A program made the position numbers and the translations under genes. 47,452 nt of DNA, from NCBI GenBank assembly GCA_964450355.1, contig CAYVDH010000009.1:1-47452 (forward strand), read 5' to 3'. The stretch is from CAYVDH01 sp964450355 (GTDB lineage: Bacteria; Bacteroidota; Bacteroidia; NS11-12g; UBA955). The notes below the pieces were generated by a model. The model had not been told where the DNA came from, did no database searches, and saw nothing but the letters and a program-made list of their open reading frames with translations. Every line of letters begins with the position of its first letter. Within the stretch, counting starts at the first letter, position 1. Positions 10,006 to 20,900 of the stretch are shown in pieces.

Positions 10006-10581
10006 ATGAATGATTTAATTATTGATGGTCAGAAATATCAAAGTTTTGATGTGGCTTCAAATCCATTGCCTTTAGCTGATTACGAAGCATGTGAATTTCA
10101 TTTTGTTAACTTCAATATTAATACCTTATTGAATTTTAAATTTACTGAATGTAAATTTTATTCTTGTCAATGGAATAATATTATTTTAGACCATGTTTCT
10201 ATAGTGAATTGTGAATTCATTGATTGTAAATTACAAGGATTAAATTTTCATGCTTGTAATCCTTTTTTGTTTGAAGCTTCTTTTAATCAATGTAAATTAA
10301 ACCATTCATCATTTTACAACATGAATTTAAAGCAATTTGTATTTTCTAATTGTGATTTAATACATGTTGACTTTACCAATACCAATTTGCAAAAATCAAA
10401 AATTGAACACTGTAATTTATTGGATGCAACATTTGAAAATACCAATTTAGAGCAGGTTGATTTGAGTACATCATATAATTTTTCTATTGACCCAGATAAC
10501 AATAAAATTAAAAAAGCCACCTTTTCTTCTAATAATGTTATAGGACTATTGAATAAATACGATATAAAAATAGTTTCATAA
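10006..10581 (+). CDS. Pentapeptide-repeat protein
   Basis: A 191-residue cytoplasmic protein without signal peptide. From about residue 28 to 155 it reads as a run of degenerate five-residue repeats with Phe or Leu at the centre (for example FTECKFYSCQW, CEFIDCKLQGLNF, VDFTNTNLQKS), which predicts a right-handed quadrilateral beta-helix. Some family members bind gyrase or act as scaffolds; nothing here fixes such a role. Cysteines recur at repeat positions. It follows trpS with a one-base gap and is the last gene of the cluster. Confidence 0.8.
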   Translation: MNDLIIDGQKYQSFDVASNPLPLADYEACEFHFVNFNINTLLNFKFTECKFYSCQWNNIILDHVSIVNCEFIDCKLQGLNFHACNPFLFEASFNQCKLNHSSFYNMNLKQFVFSNCDLIHVDFTNTNLQKSKIEHCNLLDATFENTNLEQVDLSTSYNFSIDPDNNKIKKATFSSNNVIGLLNKYDIKIVS

Positions 10582-10596
10582 GTAGTGAATAACTAG

Positions 10597-10614
10597 TTAT
10601 TTAAATTTAAATAA
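10597..10614. promoter_or_regulatory. 18-bp perfect palindrome TTATTTAAATTTAAATAA upstream of the aminotransferase
   Basis: A perfect self-complementary 18-mer lies 27 nt before the aminotransferase ATG, in the 59-bp gap after the pentapeptide-repeat gene. It could be an operator, part of an AT-rich promoter, or chance in AT-rich DNA. It is a poor terminator candidate because it has no GC in the stem. Confidence 0.3.
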
Positions 10615-10640
10615 GTTGTCATTATTTTACATCGTCATTT

Positions 10641-11900
10641 ATGTCTTACAAATTATCACAACTTGCCGAAACATTAATTGGAAGTGAAATTGTTAAATTA
10701 GGGAATGAAATTAATACCAGAATAAAAAATGGTGAAACAATTTACAATTTTACCATTGGAGATTTTGATCCATCCATTTTTCCAATTCCCCAAACTCTTG
10801 AAGATGAAATACATTTGGCTTATCATCAACACAAAACCAATTACCCAGCTGCTGAAGGAATTTTGCCTTTGAGAGAAAGCATTTCTAAATTTTTAAATCA
10901 TTATTTCCAATTGGAATACAATGTAAATGAAATACAAGTAGCAAGCGGAGGAAGACCATTGATTTACAGCCTATACCGAGCAATAGTGAACGAAAATGAT
11001 GCAGTTATGTATCCAATTCCTAGTTGGAACAACAACCATTATACACATTTTAATAGTGGTAAACACATTGTGATAGAAACTAAAGCTGAAAATAATTTCA
11101 TGCCTACTGTTGATGAAATAAAACCACACATCAAAAACATTCGATTAATTTCTCTTTGTAGCCCCTTAAATCCAACTGGGACAATCTTTAAAAAAGAACA
11201 ATTGCTTTCTATTTGTAATTTAATTATTGATGAAAATAAATTGAGAAGCGAAGACAACAAATTGTTTTTATTGTACGATCAGATTTATTCAACATTGATT
11301 TACAATAACAATGAACACTACAATCCTGTTGGTTTAGTTCCCGAAATGAAAAACTATACTGTATTTGTTGATGGAATAAGCAAAAGCTTATCTGCTACTG
11401 GTTTAAGACTCGGTTGGAGCATGGGCCCTGATTACATCATGGCAAAAGTGAAAGCCATTTTAAGCCATGTAGGCGCTTGGGCACCAATGCCTGAACAAGT
11501 GGCAACAGCTAATTATTTAAATAAATGGGATGATATTGATCAATATTTTACCAAATTTAAATCTCAATTAAGTTTGAGATTAAATAAACTTCATGATGGA
11601 TTTCAATCGTTAAAAAACATTGGTTTTAATGTTGATTCTATTGAACCACAAGCAGCAATTTATTTAACTGTTAAATTAGATTTAAAAGGCAAAATCACTA
11701 AAGAAGGTAAAACATTGACCAATCAATCTGATGTTTGGCAATACATTTTAGATAAAGCCCATCTTGCAATAGTGCCATTCAGTTCATTTGGAACTGATAA
11801 AGAATTTCCATGGTATAGAATCAGTGTAGGAACTTGTAAATTGGATCTTATTCCTCAAATTTTAAATGATTTAAATATAGCCTTGAGTGAATTAGAATAA
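10641..11900 (+). CDS. Pyridoxal-phosphate aminotransferase, class I/II (fold type I)
   Basis: A 419-residue PLP enzyme. The Schiff-base lysine is Lys248 in DGISKSLSATGLRLGW, the class I/II signature, followed by the phosphate-binding arginine. Other family marks are the N-P-T-G loop (SPLNPTGT), the NYPAAEGILPLRESI segment near the N-terminus and YRISVG near the end. It could act on aspartate, an aromatic amino acid or a branched substrate; specificity cannot be judged. It is separated from the upstream cluster by 59 bp and faces the convergent giant gene, whose stop is four bases beyond its own. Confidence 0.88.
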   Translation: MSYKLSQLAETLIGSEIVKLGNEINTRIKNGETIYNFTIGDFDPSIFPIPQTLEDEIHLAYHQHKTNYPAAEGILPLRESISKFLNHYFQLEYNVNEIQVASGGRPLIYSLYRAIVNENDAVMYPIPSWNNNHYTHFNSGKHIVIETKAENNFMPTVDEIKPHIKNIRLISLCSPLNPTGTIFKKEQLLSICNLIIDENKLRSEDNKLFLLYDQIYSTLIYNNNEHYNPVGLVPEMKNYTVFVDGISKSLSATGLRLGWSMGPDYIMAKVKAILSHVGAWAPMPEQVATANYLNKWDDIDQYFTKFKSQLSLRLNKLHDGFQSLKNIGFNVDSIEPQAAIYLTVKLDLKGKITKEGKTLTNQSDVWQYILDKAHLAIVPFSSFGTDKEFPWYRISVGTCKLDLIPQILNDLNIALSELE

Positions 11901-11904
11901 TTAT

Positions 11905-14900
11905 TTATTTCAAAAGGTAAAATACTTCTCTTTCTGTTTCATTGTATTTTTTACCGTTATTAACGTAACTGTAATTGACAATGATTAAGAAATAAGATTC
12001 ATAAACCAATTCATTTTGATAAGTGCCATCCCAACCCGGACTGTTGATATCGCCTATAAATATTTTTTCACCCCAACGGTTAAAAATTTCGTAATTTAAT
12101 TCAGTTACATTGCCAAAAATGATTGGTTTAAATACTTCATTATATCCATCCCTATTAGGCGAAAATGCTGTAGGGATATACATTCTACAGTTTCTATCTC
12201 TGAATTGAATGTCTATACTGTCAGTATCAGATCCACATACATTGGTTGCTATTACCCAATATATTCCGGGTTTAAAAGCCAATATTTCAGGATCTGTTAA
12301 TCCAGTTGACCATTGATAAGTACTGTTCCAATTGTTTGCTCTTAACCAAATGCTTTCATTTTTACACAATGTTGTATCGCTTCCAATGTTTACAATAGGG
12401 AATGGATACACATTGGTGGTTTGTGAACTTGATGAGGTACATCCATCCACTGTTACTGTGTATCTAACTGTATCTGCCCATAAATTTTCTGGGTGAAATT
12501 GATTTATTTTTACATTTGTTCCTGTAAATGTTCCACCTAATACTTTTGGTATTAAAGTAAATGGAGTATCATTGTTGCAATAATATGGTCTTAGTTTACT
12601 AAAACTTGCATCAGGCATTGGCTTTACTCTAATTTGATTTGCTATGGTATCCAAGCATCCTTGTAATGAATTTACAATAAGAGATACTTGATTTATTCCA
12701 AAATTGCTAAAGGATTTGGTGAACATTGAATTTGAATTATCGAAATTGTTGTTGATATACCATTTATAAGATGATATTCCAAAACTATCAGAAGAATTAG
12801 ATGTAAATTCAAATGAATTATTATCTAAACATTGTACGCTGTCATTGATAAAAAAAGCCGCTTGGGGTTTAGGATAAACTCTTACAATTCTTTCAAATGT
12901 ATCTGAACATAAACTATCTGATTTTACTACGATTGTCACTTTTTTAAATCCTGAATTTAAAAATTGAAAATTCGATATACTAGGTGAAATGCTTGTAAAA
13001 CTACCTATTGACCAATAGTTTTCAACAATATTGCCTTTTTTAATGCTGCTGGAATTTGTGAAATTAAATCTTTGATTGTTTATACACTGTGTTGTATCAT
13101 TGACATTAAAATGAGCAATAGGCATTGGATTAACTGTCAGATTCTTTTGAATTGAATCTTTGCAATTGAATTCACTGTAACTTATTAATTTTACTGAGAA
13201 TTCTCCATCTGTTGAATAGCTGTATAGATGGTCTTTGCTTACTATAGAATTGCCATCTCCCATTTGCCATAAATGAAACAATTGTGTGCTATCTATGTTG
13301 CTAGTGTTTGTTAAGATAAATGCATTGCTCAACAAACATTGACTTGCATCGTCAATTTCAAAGTTTGCCTTAGGCTCAGGATGAACATTTATTTGTAAAA
13401 TCAATGAATCTGAACATGAATGATTTGAGTAAGCAATTAATTTTACTTCATGCAATCCGCTTTTGTTGTACACATGAGTTGGGTTTGTGATTGATGAATT
13501 AGTTGTGTCTCCAAAATCCCATGAATACGTCATTGTACCTTCATTTAATGAGCTGATATTGTTCATTACAAATTGATTTGTAAATAAACATTGCCCACTA
13601 TCGTTGATACTGAAATAGGCTTTAGGTGTTGGTTGGATGTAAATGTATTTATATGTTGTGTCTGTACACAATTTGTCTGATGATGCTATTAATCGTATTC
13701 TTGGAGTATCTGCAACTGTAAATATTTTACTTATGAAATTTCCAGTATCATTGATTGCTTGATTTATTAACCAATAATGATTGATGCTTCCATAAGCAAT
13801 GGTGGAAATCGAAGTAAAGTCAAATTGATTTTTCTGAGCACACTGAATTGAATCATTGATAACAAACTGTGCTTTAGGCATTGGGTGTACGGTGAGGGTT
13901 TGATGTATGGTATCAAAACACCCTTTGTCGCTTTCTACCACATAAGTTAATCGTTTGGTACCTTCATTTGAATAAGTAATGCTAGTATCTTTATTTCCTG
14001 TAAATACAAATGATGAAGTATCCCAATAATGATTAACAATACTTCCTATACTAATGCTTGAAATATCATTGAATTTAAATTGATTAAACCTCAAACATTG
14101 GTCACTGTCATTTACGGTCAATTTAGCATCAGGCTGATGAAATACAATGACGCTTTTGCTTATGCTGTCTCTGCATCCAAAATTAGAAATGGCCTTGAGT
14201 TCGCAATTGTAATTGTTTGAATTGTTATAACGGTGTGTGGTATTAACTAAATAATTAAAATTGCCATCTCCAAAATTCCACTCATAATTCATAGTTCCAG
14301 ATTTGATGTTAGATTGATTATTGAACACAAAATTTTGAATTGGTAAACATTGGTCTGAATCATTGATATTGAACTTGGCTTTAGGAACTGAATAGGTGGT
14401 GACATAAAACAGGGTAGTGTCTGCACATAATTTATCACTTATTGATATCAGAGATTGACTGTAAGTGGAATCTGAATTATAAAAATGATATTCTTGTATG
14501 GAAGTGTCAGAACTTAAATCATGCCATTTCCAAAGGCGTTTTAAACTACCTTTACTGATGCTGCTTAAGTCAGTAAAAATAAAATTTTGAGTATTGAAAC
14601 ATTGTAAACTGTCGTTGATTATTGCTTTAGCTTTTGGCATTGGATGAACTACAATGGATTTTATGATGGTATCTTTACAATTTTTATTTGAAATACTGAT
14701 GAGAGAAACATTGTATGTTCCATCTGTTGAATAATGAATGCTTGTGTCTTTTGTAGAAGAAATAACTCCATTGCCAAAGTTCCATTGATAAGATAAGTTA
14801 TTGCCTTTTATGTCAGATTGATTGGAATATTTAAACAAGTTTCCACTTAAACATTGTGACGATGAATCGATAGTAAAGTCTGCCACTGGCATAGTCCAGA

Positions 14901-17900
14901 TGTAAGCATTTTTTATAACAGAGTCTTTACATCCATAATTTGATGTTGCTACTAATTTTATGAAATTAGTACTGTCTTGAATGAATTGAACTTTGAAAGA
15001 ATCTAATCCATTTTGATTTTTTATTATTGAACTCCATTGATGAGTGTATGTGCCATAAGGAATATTCGAAGTGTTGTAGGAGGTAATAACATTGTTTCTA
15101 AAACAAGCAGCAGAATCTTTAAATACAAAATTTGCCTTTGGCATAGGATACACTTCAATTTGTTTTGAAATTGAATCTTTGCATTGATAAATGGAAGTAG
15201 CAACTAATTTAACAGATTTAATACCGTAGTTGTTGTAGGTATGGGAAACATTGTTTGAAAAGTATTGGTTGCCATCACCGGTGTACCATTTATAACTCAA
15301 ACTCGATTGAGGAACAGATGATGAATTTGTGAAAACAAAACTATTGCCACTTAAGCATTGACCTGTATCATTGATGTTGTAATTAGCTAGAGGAGTAGGT
15401 TGAATGTAAATGTATTTGTATGTTGTATCTGTACACAATTTGTCTGATGATGCTATTAAACGTATTCTTGGAGTATCTGCAACTGTAAATATTTTACTTA
15501 TGAAATTTCCAGTATCATTGATTGCTTGATTTATTAACCAATAATGATTGATGCTTCCATAAGCAATGGTGGAAATCGAAGTAAAGTCAAATTGATTTTT
15601 CTGAGCACACTGAATTGAATCATTGATAACAAACTGTGCTTTAGGCATTGGGTGTACGGTGAGGGTTTGATGTATGGTATCAAAACACCCTTTGTCGCTT
15701 TCTACCACATAAGTTAATCGTTTGGTACCTTCATTTGAATAAGTAATGCTAGTATCTTTATTTCCTGTAAATACAAATGATGAAGTATCCCAATAATGAT
15801 TAACAATACTTCCTATACTAATGCTTGAAATATCATTGAATTTAAATTGATTAAACCTCAAACATTGGTCACTGTCATTTACGGTCAATTTAGCATCAGG
15901 CTGATGAAATACAATGACGCTTTTGCTTATGCTGTCTCTGCATCCAAAATTAGAAATGGCCTTGAGTTCGCAATTGTAATTGTTTGAATTGTTATAACGG
16001 TGTGTGGTATTAACTAAATAATTAAAATTGCCATCTCCAAAATTCCACTCATAATTCATAGTTCCAGATTTGATGTTAGATTGATTATTGAACACAAAAT
16101 TTTGAATTGGTAAACATTGGTCTGAATCATTGATATTGAACTTGGCTTTAGGAACTGAATAGGTGGTGACATAAAACAGGGTAGTGTCTGCACATAATTT
16201 ATCACTTATTGATATCAGAGATTGACTGTAAGTGGAATCTGAATTATAAAAATGATATTCTTGTATGGAAGTGTCAGAACTTAAATCATGCCATTTCCAA
16301 AGGCGTTTTAAACTACCTTTACTGATGCTGCTTAAGTCAGTAAAAATAAAATTTTGAGTATTGAAACATTGTAAACTGTCGTTGATTATTGCTTTAGCTT
16401 TTGGCATTGGATGAACTACAATGGATTTTATGATGGTATCTTTACAATTTTTATTTGAAATACTGATGAGAGAAACGTTGTAATTCCCATCCATTGTATA
16501 TCTGATGTTAGTGTCTTTGTTGTATGAAGTTACACCGTTTCCATAATTCCAAATGTAAGTTAAAGCATTTCCTTTTATTTTAGATACATTAGTAAATTTA
16601 AAATCGTTGTTTCTCAGACATTGATTTGAAGAATCAATATTAAAATCGGCCAAAGGCATAGGCCATATATAAGCATTTTTAGCAATTGAATCTACACAAC
16701 CTTGGTTTGATGTGGTAGTTAATTGAATCAAATAAGAACTGTCTTGGGTGAATTGAACATTGAAAGTATCTAAACCGTTTTGAGATTTCACGTTGCTTTT
16801 CCATAAGAGAGCATAACTGCCATAAGGAATATTTGACATATTGATTGCTCTGATGTTGTTGTTTCTAAAACAAGCTGCTGAATCGGCAAATACAAAATCA
16901 GCTTTAGGCATTGGATACACTTCAATTTGTTTGGTAATGGAATCTTTGCATTGATAAATGGAAGTAGTAACTAATTTAACATTTTTAACTCCATATGAAT
17001 TGTAAACATGGTTCAAGTTAGTACTGGTGTATGAGTTTCCATCTCCAGTATTCCAAACTGAAGTCAATGAAGATTGAGCAACTAAAGAAGTATTTGTAAA
17101 ATTAAATTGGTTTAAATTCAAACATTGCCCAGTGTCGTTGATAGTGAAAATGGCTTTAGGCATTGGGTGCACTACAATTTGTTTATACAATGTGTCTGAA
17201 CAATTTTTTGAACTTAATGAGATAAGTCTTACAATAAAACTATCACTGTTATTATATGAATGATAAATGTTTTTTTGAATAGAGGAGTCTCCATCACCAA
17301 AATTCCAAAAGGTTCTTAACGTATGTGAATTGGAAATAGAACTGCTATCACTTAAATAAAACAAATTTTGACTCAAGCATTTTTTATTGTTAAAATAAGA
17401 AATAGCTGCTTTGGGCTTAGGATAAACAAATACTTGACTTGTGCTTGTATCACTACAACCTAATTGAGTAGTTACAGACAAAGATATTGGATAAGTATTG
17501 GCATTAGTATATAAATGTTTAAATGTTTTTTGGGTATTAAATATTCCTGCATCAATTTGCCATTTTCTATTTATAATGTTGCTATCTATAGTTGATTTGT
17601 CGTTAAAGACAATTGAATCCGAATTGTTTACACATGTTTCTTGTTTGCTTAATAAAATAATGGATTTAGGAGATGGGAGAACATAAATATTTTTCAATAT
17701 AGTATCGTAACAATTATAATTACTTCGGGTAATTAATCTAACGGAATATTGAGCTGATTGAATGAATTTATAGGTTAAATTAGTAGTAAAATCACTGTAT
17801 GAGTTTGAAAGTTGCCATAGAGATTGATTGATGCTTCCATTACTAATAGAGCTAGTATTGCTAAATATAAATTGATTTTGATTTAAACATTGTGAATCGT

Positions 17901-20900
17901 TGTTGATGGTAAATTCAGAGTTTGGTTTTGGATAAATCACAACATTTTTACTGATAGAATCCGAACAACCATAGATGTTGGTAGCTTTTAATTTTACTGA
18001 ATATACACCTGTATCATTGTATATTTTATTGAAATAACTTGAATACAAACTTGTACCATCACCTAAAGTCCAAAAATTATTAGCCATTGGTTGTTTAGAA
18101 GTTCCAGAATTATAAAATAAAGTAGGAGAGTAATGGCATGTATTTACAGGAATGAAGTTTGGTTTGGGTTTTGACCACACATTCACGATTTTAGTTATAG
18201 TATTTGTACACAAAGCTCTGTTTCTTACCGTTAATGTTACAGTGTATGCAGAATCTTTAGTGTAATTTATATTTGGATTTTTAACGTTGCTTGTAAATCC
18301 ATTACCTAACACCCAAGTCCAATTAGTGATGATATCGTTGAAAGAGTTTGTGTTATCTCTTAAATTAACTACATTACCTATGCAAACGTTGTTAAAAGTA
18401 AAGTCGGCAATTGGTACAGGTGAAATAAATATATCCCTTTGTATAGAATCTACACAACCTAAATTGCTGTATGCTTTTAATTTTATTCTGTATTTGCCAG
18501 TATCAGCATATTGATGAATTGGATTAGTTACTGAACTGGTGTCTCCATCACCAAAACTCCATATGTATCTTTGAATAGAGCCTGTGGTTAATGCTGTTGC
18601 ATTTGTAAATTGTGTAGTATTATTTGTGCAATTAGTAACGTGAGAAAAATTTGGTCTTGGTTTTTCATAAACGATGATTTTAGGTGAATAGGTTGTAACA
18701 GGATTAACTACAAACGTATCAGCACAAGTTACATTGATTCCATTATTTAAAAATGTATTTCGTGCAATCAATTGCGGTCTGAATGTTCCATAATTAGTAT
18801 AAGTAAAGTTGATGTCCGATGTAGAAGAAGTAAGTGTAGTATTGTTAGTAGCATTTTTATACAACCAGGTATAACTGTTAGCATTGATGCTATTGTTTTT
18901 AAAAGTTACAGTGAGTGGCATACAACCTATTGTATCAGAAATCATCGAAAAATCGGCTGATGGTCCATTGATAAAAACAGAATCTATGTGTTCATCTTCA
19001 CAACCAATAGTATTTCTTACAATTAATTTAACATCATGCCAACCAGCTTTTAAAAATTTAACAGGATTTTTAAATAAACTGTTGCTGCTTCCATTGTCAA
19101 AAAACCATGAAAAATATACAATACTATCATCTGTATGTCCAAAATTATTTAAACTATCATAAACACTAGAAGATGAATAAAAATTAACTACTTGAGCACA
19201 TGTTAGAGTTTTGTTTGGTAAAGTTATATCAGAGACTACATCATAAACTCTCACAGGTGTAGGTATATTAAATGTATCAACACAACCAATACTATCGGTG
19301 TATTCAAATTTTAGAGGATAAATTCCAATTTTAGTGTATTTCAGTTGATGTAAAGAGGTGTTAATTGAAAATCCATTTCCATCTCCAATATCCCATTTTG
19401 TAGTTTCTTTCCCATTTAGTTCTCTATTGACATCACTCCAATAATTTTGTCCATTGATGTACCGAGTATTATTTAATATTGGAATAGAGTCATCCAAGCA
19501 AATGTTGTATTTGGGGATACTGAATTGAGGAATTGCTCCAATTCTAATTCTGCTTGTATGTGAAGCGCTGCAACCATTTGCATGAACAAGAGTTGTAGTA
19601 ATGTTGTAAAAACCTCTGTTTTTAAAAGTGTGAGTTCTTTTACCTAAATAAGTGTCATTATAGATTGTACCATCTCCAAAATTCCATATAACATTAGTTA
19701 CCGAATCGAGAGTAGAATCATTTAAATAAAAATCAAATGTTGAATTTTTACAATAATGTCTTGTAGAATCGTATGTAGAATAAAACCTCGGATCTAGAAC
19801 ACCAAATTTAATGATGTGATGAAAAAAAGCAGTGTCTCTACATATATTACCTAATGTATCTCTACCGTTTTGAATAACAATTCCTATGGTAACTCTTCCA
19901 TTTGAATCACATGGAACATATTGATAATTGTGATAATATTGACCAACTTGCCAATTGGCATTAAAATTTCCAGATTGTTCAGCACATAATGAATCCCACA
20001 TCACCCAAAACATTTCTCGATCACAACTTGGAGTAGATCTATTTAAGCTTAATGTCAATAATTTGGGCTGTTCTGGTCCTAAGCACAATGAAGTGTTGGC
20101 TATAATGTCTATACCAGTAGATGCATCAGGTGGCATCATTGGCAAAGGTGAATTGTCGATGTCTGTACAACCAAGAACAGTATCTTTAACCGTAAGAGTA
20201 ACCCTGTAACATCTTTCTGTTCCAGGTAAATAATAATGTTGAAAATTGACAGAATCAATGCTTCTATTGCAATTTGAATTTGTATTTAAGCCATTTTTAC
20301 TGTCCACCACGCAATTTGGAGCAAAGGAATCATTGGCATTCCAAAAGGTTTGTAAGTTGTAGTTTTTGTATGGAATTGTAATGTTTTTGAATTTTACAGT
20401 ATCTTGAATTTGGCATTGATATCTGTTTAAAATTTGTGTACTTGCGTAAGGGCCATAAACAGTTGCAGTGTCGAGTTTAACAATAGAATCACATCCGTTT
20501 TTACTCACTCTTACCCATGGATTGTACGAACCTATTCTGATGCCTCGAGTGTAAGAATGTGTAACATTCCAACCAAGAGTTGAATCTGTATCATCAAAAT
20601 ACCAACGAGCCGAGCCACCAATGATGGGAGTTTGTTTGAAGCCAAATAAATTGCCAATACGACATGAATCATATACTTTATCCAATTTGGCATCCACTAT
20701 AAAACTTGTGTTGTTAATGTTTCCATTGGATATAATTGTATCTATACAATTAAAACTATCTACAATTTTTAATGTAATTTTAAAATTTCCATTTTTTATG
20801 TAAGTATGATTATGATTTGTCCAATTAAAAGAATCTAACGAACTGCTATCTCCCCAATTCCAAAAATATTTTTTAATCAATGGTGGGGTCATGTTGCTTG

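Noticed and set aside
13618..17151. Long repeats in the minus-strand giant gene as a CRISPR array or insertion sequence
   Set aside because: They are in-frame protein modules of 252 bp with an open reading frame throughout; there are no spacers, terminal inverted repeats or transposase.
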